A DNA stretch of 10,849 nt, from positions 1-10,849 of the forward strand of contig JACPSA010000113.1 in the NCBI GenBank assembly GCA_016193545.1, in the 5' to 3' direction. A program made the position numbers and the translations under genes. Below, piece after piece: positions 5,946 through 10,849 of this stretch. Source of the DNA: Chloroflexota bacterium (lineage in GTDB: Bacteria; Chloroflexota; Dehalococcoidia; Dehalococcoidales; UBA2162). The stretch's first letter is position 1. The number at the start of each line of letters is the position of its first letter. A model generated the notes under the pieces. It saw only the letters and a program-made list of their open reading frames with translations. It was not told where the DNA came from and did no database searches.

Positions 5946-6641
5946 ATGACCAAGCCGGCTCAGGTTATGTTGGTTATGGCCCATCCTGACGACCCCGAAT
6001 TCGGCGCTGCTGGAACCACTGCCCGCTGGGTGCGTGAAGGGAAGGATGTTGTCGATGTAGTATGCACCAACGGTAATAAGGGCACCAGTGACATTAATAT
6101 GAAGTCGGAAGAACTGGCAAAAATCAGAGAGCAGGAACAACTGGCAGCCGCTAAGGTGTTGGGAGTAAGGGAGGTTATTTTTCTGCGCCACCCAGACCAG
6201 GGTTTGGAAGATACACCTGAGTTCCGCAAAGAGATTGTACGCTTGATAAGGATGTATCGCCCTGATATCGTACTGACCCATGACCCTTATCGCAGGTATA
6301 TTGGTCATCGGGACCACCGCATTACCGGACAGGTTACCCTGGATGCTATTTTCCCCAGTGCCCGGGACCTTCTGGCCTACCCTGATTTGCTAGAACAAGG
6401 GCTTCAACCGCATAAAGTGAAAGAGGTATGGCTCACCGGTTCGGAGGAACCCGACTACTGCTCCGATATCACCGATACCTTCGGACTTAAAATTGCCGCC
6501 ATACGCTGTCACAAGAGCCAGATAGGCGACCACTCGAATCCCACGCTGGAAGAACGGATGAGAGAACGCTGCCGGACGGCAGCACAGGGAGAGAGTTTCG
6601 AACTGGCTGAGGCTTTTCACCGTGTCGAGATATTACGCTAG
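5946..6641 (+). CDS. PIG-L/LmbE family zinc-dependent N-deacetylase (MshB/BshB-like)
   Basis: A 231-residue protein, the length of BshB-type members. The N-terminal metal and catalytic motif is AHPDDPE (about 12-18: His and Asp bind zinc, the second Asp is the general base), preceded by a hydrophobic strand QVMLVM. TNGNKGTSD follows, then the loop LTHDPYRRYIGHRDHR with the third zinc-ligand His in the GHRDH stretch. The family removes acetyl groups from GlcNAc-containing conjugates: MshB in mycothiol, BshB in bacillithiol, PIG-L in GPI anchors, and several in antibiotics. With an MshA-like GT4 and an MshD-like GNAT next to it, deacetylation of a GlcNAc-polyol intermediate is an attractive inference. 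It starts from the symmetric promoter at 5877-5906, and its 3' end faces the hydrolase gene with only 22 bp between, without a visible terminator. Confidence 0.9.
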   Translation: MTKPAQVMLVMAHPDDPEFGAAGTTARWVREGKDVVDVVCTNGNKGTSDINMKSEELAKIREQEQLAAAKVLGVREVIFLRHPDQGLEDTPEFRKEIVRLIRMYRPDIVLTHDPYRRYIGHRDHRITGQVTLDAIFPSARDLLAYPDLLEQGLQPHKVKEVWLTGSEEPDYCSDITDTFGLKIAAIRCHKSQIGDHSNPTLEERMRERCRTAAQGESFELAEAFHRVEILR

Positions 6642-6663
6642 TTAATTCCTACGAAACAACAGA

Positions 6664-7305
6664 CTAATCCGAAAGCCAGCGCACATCCCCGCAGAGACCG
6701 GGACGATGAGGGCGAGAAGAGAAGACAGCAAACTCATCTTTCTCTTTTTTCAGCACAGTAGCCTCCCCATGACCCGGGTATACCAGGGTATCATCCGGCA
6801 AGACCAGAATCTTTTCGGTTATGGATTCCACTATCTGCCTGAAATCAGCCTCTGACCTCGTGTTCCCCGGTCCCCCGGGGAAGATGGTATCCCCCGATAT
6901 CAGGTAACGGCTGACCTTAAAGCATAAACTACCCGGGGTGTGACCCATCGTGTGCATTACTGTCAGTCTGAGGTCTCCCACTGAAATCGTATCCCCATCA
7001 CCCAGCAGCATTTCAGGCGGCGACGGTAGATTCCCGGCATCCAGAGTATGAGCCGCCAGGGGAACCTTCAACTTAGCATGTAAGTCGACCAGAGCCCCGG
7101 TATGGTCCATATGACTATGAGTCAGCAAAATATATCTGGGGTTAGTGCCCCGCAAACTATTTATAATTACCTCTGCTTCCGCCGGGGCATCTATCAATAC
7201 GCTGTCCCGTGTTTTCGGGCAGACCACAATATAGGCGTTAGTACTGTAAGCGCCTAGCTCCAGCCTCTCTATCCGGACATTATCGTCTTTAGCTACGACC
7301 ACCAT
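6664..7305 (-). CDS. Metallo-beta-lactamase fold hydrolase, glyoxalase II-like
   Basis: A 213-residue enzyme. All metal ligands are present: THSHMDH (His63, His65, Asp67, His68), GHTPGS (His122), SGDT (Asp139) and PGHGEAT (His179), with the strand ILLTHSHMDHTG placed as in glyoxalase II and YcbL-type thioesterases. This points to a binuclear hydrolase acting on thioester-like substrates, such as acyl conjugates of a small thiol. It lacks the long C-terminal domain of classical glyoxalase II, as YcbL-type members do. A persulfide-dioxygenase-like role is less likely given the short length. ATG 7305 is supported by GGGGGA 6 nt upstream. It is divergent from the 7465 gene across a symmetric promoter and convergent with the PIG-L gene. 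Cytoplasmic; no signal peptide seen. Confidence 0.9.
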   Translation of the reverse strand: MVVVAKDDNVRIERLELGAYSTNAYIVVCPKTRDSVLIDAPAEAEVIINSLRGTNPRYILLTHSHMDHTGALVDLHAKLKVPLAAHTLDAGNLPSPPEMLLGDGDTISVGDLRLTVMHTMGHTPGSLCFKVSRYLISGDTIFPGGPGNTRSEADFRQIVESITEKILVLPDDTLVYPGHGEATVLKKEKDEFAVFSSRPHRPGLCGDVRWLSD

Positions 7306-7370
7306 TTTTTATCCCCCGACAATCGAAGTAGCCTGCGCTCTTCGGCTAAGAGCAACCACCTACGGATGCC

Positions 7371-7399
7371 ATTATATCATGCCAAAACTGTGATATAAT
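7371..7399. promoter_or_regulatory. Symmetric divergent promoter with two extended -10 elements
   Basis: ATTATATCA (7371-7379) and TGATATAAT (7391-7399) form a perfect 9-bp inverted repeat with an 11-bp spacer. Each half is a perfect extended -10 (TGA-TATAAT) on its own strand: 7391-7399 rightward toward the 7465 gene, and 7379-7371 leftward toward the hydrolase gene. As at 5877-5906, each -10 lies in the -35 region of the opposite promoter. Confidence 0.7.
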
Positions 7400-7464
7400 A
7401 CTCCTTAGACGAGAACCTGTTCTTATACCTGACTAATGCGTTAAGGTTAAGGAAGCATAATTCG

Positions 7465-7926
7465 ATGATGACGTCACGGCGCTGGTTACTCACTGTCGGG
7501 CTGGCGATTGGTGTGCTGGCTATCGTCGCTATCGTGCTGGTCCTGACCACAGGGTCACCGGCCGATAAACCCCTGTTCCCCGAAGATACCCCCGAGGGCA
7601 TAATACAGCGTTTTATCCTGGCTATCCGGGACAAGGACTATCTGACCGCAGAGACCTATTTGGCTCCCCCAACCGATGACAGAACAAAAAACGATTTGCG
7701 GCAATTCCAGATATCCGGGCGTGATGAGGGCCCGGGATGGAAAGCTGCGCTGGGAAAATCAACAATACGGGATAACGAAGCAACTGTGGATGTTACTGTT
7801 TCTGTCTTTAGACCCGGTGGCCCTTTTGAGAACTCGGTAAACACTTTCCAGATTACCTTCTTTCTCAAGAAGGTAGGCACCGCCTGGAAGATTACTTCCC
7901 CTCTTAATCTGTGGTGGCTTTATTAG
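7465..7926 (+). CDS. Membrane-anchored protein with NTF2-like (DUF4878-type) extracytoplasmic domain
   Basis: A 153-residue protein. Residues 8-29 are a single hydrophobic segment after a basic MTSRR start, so it is a signal anchor or uncleaved signal peptide. There is no lipobox Cys. Residues 43-150 look like a small NTF2-like fold: the helix PEGIIQRFILAIRDKDYLTA is the usual opening of DUF4878-like domains, and the end has alternating strands (ATVDVTVSVF, FQITFFLKKV) and a final KIT. These domains sit outside the membrane and bind small ligands or partners; no catalytic residues are evident. The start at ATG 7465 follows AAGGAAG by 9 nt. The large membrane protein starts 19 bp after its stop, so the two are likely cotranscribed and may act together. 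Confidence 0.75.
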   Translation: MMTSRRWLLTVGLAIGVLAIVAIVLVLTTGSPADKPLFPEDTPEGIIQRFILAIRDKDYLTAETYLAPPTDDRTKNDLRQFQISGRDEGPGWKAALGKSTIRDNEATVDVTVSVFRPGGPFENSVNTFQITFFLKKVGTAWKITSPLNLWWLY

Positions 7927-7945
7927 ACTGTTTGGTGAGGATTGA

Positions 7946-9622
7946 ATGAGCATTATCAAGCGGGTCTATTTCTACACCGTATCCATCATCACTCTGGTTA
8001 TCTTTGCTGCCGGCGTGCAGATTCTGTTACGCCTCATCTTCGATTTACTTACCGGCACCAGCCAGGTCCAGGTTGAAGCTGCGGGCTTCAAACAACAACA
8101 ACTGAGCCTGGGGCTGGCGATGCTGGTGATAGGCGGGACACTATGGATGCTGTTCTGGCGAGCCATCCAGAAACAGGTCGCCGGGAATTCGACCGAAATA
8201 GGGTCGGCCATCCGCAAGCTGTTCCTCAATATCATTTTAGTGATATCTTCCCTGACCACCCTGGTGACGACGGCCGGAGTCCTGAACGGGGCACAGCCTT
8301 TTGCCAATAGGCTGGCAACCGCAATAGTAGCCGGTGGCATCTGGTTCTACCATTGGCGGGTATCTGAGAAGGAGGGGCAACCTTCACCGGCGGCACAGAC
8401 ATTGAGACGCTGGTACATTTACATACTCTCAGCCTGGGGATTGGTTACGTTAGCCATCTGGCTGGTGCAATTGATTAGCCAGGCTATCCTGTCTCTACCC
8501 ATCTGGGGAGAAGCCATAACCAGCAATTTTTTGAGCACTGGACTTCGCCGCAGTCTAAGCTGGATACTGGTCGCCGGCGCTGCCTGGACCTTCCACTGGT
8601 TCCGCATGGCTAAGTCCGATACCGACTCTACCCTCCGCCAGGTCTACCTGTACCTTATGGCCATACCCGGCAGTACCATCGCCGGACTGGTAGCGCTGAC
8701 CACCACTCTGTACAAAATCATCAGATTCATTCTGGGCAGTCTGGATGTTGCGCCACTCGTGCACTTCCAGTTCCTTGGCTGGGCAATTCCCACCATGCTG
8801 GTGGCAGCCGCCATCTGGGGTTATCACAAACAGGCAGCACAGGAAGAGGCCGCCCGGCTATCGGAACGGCAGCTTTCCGCCCGGCGGATTCACCTCTACC
8901 TCATGTCCTTCATCGGGCTCGGTACGCTGATTGCCGGCCTGATTATACTGCTGGGCATCTTCATCGAACTCCCGACCAGCACGGTCGGCCCCGCGACAGT
9001 AGCCGCAACCCCGGGATGGTGGCGTCAGCAGCTCAGCCTGTCCCTGGCGCTACTTCTGGTAGCTTCACCCATCTGGATGTATTACTGGAACAAAGTGCTT
9101 CAGATGGTGACTGAAGCCGGCGTAGCCGAACGGGTGGCTCGCTCACGGCGTATTTTCCTGTACGTATTGGTCGGAGTTGCCATAATTACCCTGGCGGCCG
9201 ACCTGGTAAACATCGTCTACCAGCTACTGAACGGTCTCCTTCAGTCAAAATTAGGAGTCGAAGTCCTCCGCCGCTCTAAATGGAGCCTGCAGACCTTGTT
9301 TGTAGCTGTCCCCGTGTTGTGGTATCACTGGCGCGTGCTGCGGCAGGACCAGCGTCTTGGCGCTGAGCAACTGCTCCCACGCAAGACAGTTACCATAATG
9401 GCCGGTGAGCCGGCACAAGAGCTGGTTACCCTGATTGAGAAGAAGCTCGGCTCTCCGGTACGCCGCTTACAATATAGCGGTCAGCCCACCGAAACTGTAC
9501 CTGCCCTGTCCGATGAACAAGCCGAGAAATTAGTCAGCGACATCCGGGCAGCTCCCGTTGAAAAGGTCATGGTCGTCATTACCGGCAGCCAGGTTATGGT
9601 ACTGCCCTATAAAGAGAAGTAA
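7946..9622 (+). CDS. Polytopic membrane protein with six DUF5671-like two-helix repeats and a soluble C-terminal domain
   Basis: A 558-residue protein. Six repeats, about residues 3-73, 88-139, 153-219, 230-296, 312-383 and 400-464, each have two predicted membrane helices, giving about twelve. Each opens with a basic or aromatic start (RVYFY, RKLFL, RRWYIY, RQVYLY, RRIHLY, RRIFLY) and ends with a tryptophan motif at the cytoplasmic edge (TLWMLFW, GIWFYHW, AAWTFHW, AIWGYH, PIWMYYW, VLWYHW). This matches DUF5671, a family of unknown function. Residues 475-558 are soluble and alpha/beta-like, with strands TVTIM and KVMVVITGSQVMVLP, and I cannot assign them. GTGAGG stands 5 nt before ATG 7946. 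It is downstream of the anchored NTF2-like protein. No transport or catalytic motif is evident, and the recurring His/Trp at helix ends is the only hint of a site. Confidence 0.8.
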   Translation: MSIIKRVYFYTVSIITLVIFAAGVQILLRLIFDLLTGTSQVQVEAAGFKQQQLSLGLAMLVIGGTLWMLFWRAIQKQVAGNSTEIGSAIRKLFLNIILVISSLTTLVTTAGVLNGAQPFANRLATAIVAGGIWFYHWRVSEKEGQPSPAAQTLRRWYIYILSAWGLVTLAIWLVQLISQAILSLPIWGEAITSNFLSTGLRRSLSWILVAGAAWTFHWFRMAKSDTDSTLRQVYLYLMAIPGSTIAGLVALTTTLYKIIRFILGSLDVAPLVHFQFLGWAIPTMLVAAAIWGYHKQAAQEEAARLSERQLSARRIHLYLMSFIGLGTLIAGLIILLGIFIELPTSTVGPATVAATPGWWRQQLSLSLALLLVASPIWMYYWNKVLQMVTEAGVAERVARSRRIFLYVLVGVAIITLAADLVNIVYQLLNGLLQSKLGVEVLRRSKWSLQTLFVAVPVLWYHWRVLRQDQRLGAEQLLPRKTVTIMAGEPAQELVTLIEKKLGSPVRRLQYSGQPTETVPALSDEQAEKLVSDIRAAPVEKVMVVITGSQVMVLPYKEK

Positions 9623-9726
9623 CCCGGGCAAAACGGGGAAAGCAGATAAGGTTTCACTCTTACTTCAAGCTATTACCACCACCCCTGTAGTCAGCAATAA
9701 AGCCATTAGTCCCCAGGTCTTATACA

Positions 9727-10272
9727 ATGAGCACCGAACTAAAGTATTTTATCTTTCAAACCGACCCGGGCTGGATAGGAATACTGAGCTCGTCAAAGGG
9801 ACTGCTCAGCACCACCCTACCCCAACCCTCCGCTGCAGAAGCCCACCGACAATTAGGCCCTGAAATAAATCAGGCTATCCGGTTGCCCCACCTGTTTGCC
9901 GGTTTAGCCGAACGATTCAGGGTCTACTTCAGCGGCCAAAAGACAACTTTTCCCGATAAGCTCGACCTGTCAGGGGCTACTCCCTTTCAGCGCCGGGTAT
10001 GGCAGCAGACTAGGCTCATCCCCTACGGTGAGACCGTGAGCTACCTCTGGATAGCTCAGCAGATAAAACAAACGGCAGCAGCGCGGGCTGTGGGACAGGC
10101 CCTGGGTAGCAACCCTCTACCCATTATCATCCCCTGCCACCGGGTAGTTGCCAGCGATGGTAGACTCGGCGGCTTCAGTGGCGGACTGGAGATGAAACGC
10201 TATCTTCTCGACCTGGAGACCCGCGAACACCGGCTAAAGGCGTCAGCGCCAGGGAAGCTCAGAGGCAGATAA
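9727..10272 (+). CDS. ogt: Methylated-DNA--protein-cysteine methyltransferase (O6-alkylguanine repair)
   Basis: A 181-residue suicide repair protein that moves the alkyl group from O6-alkylguanine in DNA to its own cysteine. The C-terminal DNA-binding domain (about 84-166) is canonical: TPFQRRVWQQTRLIPYGETVSY, the Arg finger in ARAVG (Arg120), the Asn hinge in GSNPLP (Asn129), the active site PCHRV (Cys137) and GRLGGFSGG. The N-terminal domain (1-75) is poorly conserved, as usual in Ogt/MGMT. The ribosome binding site is weak (AGG about 9 nt before ATG 9727), and TATACAAT overlaps the start, so its expression signal is unclear. It lies 104 bp past the membrane-protein gene, with no good terminator between. 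The last 30 bp overlap the 3' end of convergent radC. Confidence 0.93.
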   Translation: MSTELKYFIFQTDPGWIGILSSSKGLLSTTLPQPSAAEAHRQLGPEINQAIRLPHLFAGLAERFRVYFSGQKTTFPDKLDLSGATPFQRRVWQQTRLIPYGETVSYLWIAQQIKQTAAARAVGQALGSNPLPIIIPCHRVVASDGRLGGFSGGLEMKRYLLDLETREHRLKASAPGKLRGR

Positions 10273-10849
10273 CCCAGCTTGATATAATCTCCGCTTCGCC
10301 TCGGAGACCCCCTTCATTTTCAAACCCAGGAAGTCCAGCGCGTATTGCTCAATCAGTCCTTCGCCGGCAAAGCTGAAGTACTTATCATTGCCGATGATAA
10401 TATGGTCCAAGACCTTGATACGCATGATACTACCGGCATAGACCAGGTCTTTAGTCAACTCTCGGTCACTCTGGCTGGGTTCGGGGTTGCCTGAAGGGTG
10501 GTTATGGACAAAAATCAGTGAGATGGCATTATTCTTAAGCGCATTTTCCACTACCTCACGGGGAGAGACGGCGCTGCTATTGATTGTCCCCTCAAAGAGG
10601 TCATCGGTGGCGATAATCTGGTTCTGGCTATTGAGATAGATAACCTTGAACACCTCTTTCTTGAGGTCACGCAGGGAATGGTAGAGATAGTCGAAAATCT
10701 CCTTAGCCGATTTATAGATAGGCTTATCGATAATCTTTTCTTTCAGGAACTCCCGGGCTACTTCCTGCACCAGCTTGATGCCAAAGGCGCTATGCGGCCC
10801 GATGCCATCGATTTGTTGGAGTTCGGACGGGGGAGCTTCCAGGACTCCC
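10243..10849 (-). CDS. radC: RadC/JAB-domain protein (N-terminus cut off by right edge)
   Basis: The leftward frame is open from the window edge. From 10845 it reads VLEAPPSELQQIDGIGPHS, the helix-hairpin-helix of RadC (GIG), so a GTG at 10770 is internal and not the start. The JAB/JAMM domain has the Glu in KKEVFKVIYLN and the metal motif HNHPSGNPEPSQSD (His, His, Asp). About 200 residues are visible, so some 25-30 are missing at the N-terminus. RadC is common and widely named as a DNA-repair protein, but its biochemical role is unsettled. JAMM domains elsewhere are zinc peptidases. After the usual family end (FSFAGEGL) there is an extra tail of about 36 residues, and its final part overlaps the ogt coding region. 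Confidence 0.92.
   Translation of the reverse strand, partial: GVLEAPPSELQQIDGIGPHSAFGIKLVQEVAREFLKEKIIDKPIYKSAKEIFDYLYHSLRDLKKEVFKVIYLNSQNQIIATDDLFEGTINSSAVSPREVVENALKNNAISLIFVHNHPSGNPEPSQSDRELTKDLVYAGSIMRIKVLDHIIIGNDKYFSFAGEGLIEQYALDFLGLKMKGVSEAKRRLYQAGLSASELPWR

Noticed and set aside
7412..7423. AGAAC-2-GTTCT dyad just past the rightward -10, resembling a LexA (SOS) box
   Set aside because: Gram-positive-type and reported Dehalococcoides LexA boxes need four bases between the half-sites (GAAC-4-GTTC); here there are two, and the downstream genes are not SOS-like.
9623..9637. CCCG...CGGG hairpin right after the membrane-protein stop
   Set aside because: Four-base-pair stem with no following T run, so not a credible intrinsic terminator.
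9721..9728. TATACAAT at the ogt start as a -10 box
   Set aside because: It overlaps the ATG, so transcription would begin inside the gene, and no good -35 lies 17 bp upstream.
1..10849. CRISPR array, tRNA, rRNA, insertion sequence or defence system
   Set aside because: No regularly spaced repeats, no tRNA-like cloverleaf or conserved rRNA stretch, and no transposase, nuclease or restriction gene motifs were seen on either strand.

Overview
The window looks like a chromosomal segment of an uncultured bacterium with moderate GC. My best guess is Chloroflexota, perhaps Dehalococcoidia. The reasons are the membrane protein built from DUF5671-like repeats, the BldC-type HTH/AhbC-NirJ-like pair and the general gene mix, but no rRNA or marker gene settles it. 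I see no tRNA, rRNA, CRISPR array, insertion sequence or phage gene.

Left region (1-2691). A leftward operon starts near 935. It encodes a BldC/excisionase-type HTH regulator (207-857) and then, through a GTGA stop/start overlap, a radical SAM protein of the AhbC/NirJ haem-biosynthesis type whose N-terminus (210 to 1) runs off the left edge. Three AT-rich heptamers at an exact 10-bp period overlap the operon promoter. Next come two tandem DinB-fold paralogues (1234-1755 and 1877-2386), both leftward, each with a near-identical promoter and Shine-Dalgarno leader. A REP-like palindrome (2578-2632) lies between the second DinB gene and the rightward operon.

Middle region (2692-7305). A CelD/FemAB-like acyltransferase and an MshA-like GT4 glycosyltransferase form a rightward operon. 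It converges on a tandem-GNAT (MshD-like) gene, and a single CTAG holds both stop codons. The GNAT gene is divergent from a PIG-L/LmbE deacetylase (MshB/BshB-like) across a two-fold symmetric promoter. A glyoxalase II-type metallo-beta-lactamase gene converges on the deacetylase gene. GT4, PIG-L, double GNAT and DinB are the fold families used to make and use mycothiol or bacillithiol, so a low-molecular-weight thiol or related glycoconjugate pathway is the most interesting reading of the region. The cysteine ligase (MshC/BshC) is not in the window, and an envelope-glycan role is an equally open alternative.

Right region (7306-10849). A second symmetric divergent promoter drives the hydrolase gene leftward and, rightward, an anchored NTF2-like protein followed by a 558-residue membrane protein with six two-helix repeats and a soluble C-terminal domain. 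An Ogt/MGMT DNA-repair gene follows. It overlaps by 30 bp the 3' end of a convergent radC/JAB gene that runs off the right edge.

Every assignment rests on motif reading by eye. No database search or structure prediction was run.
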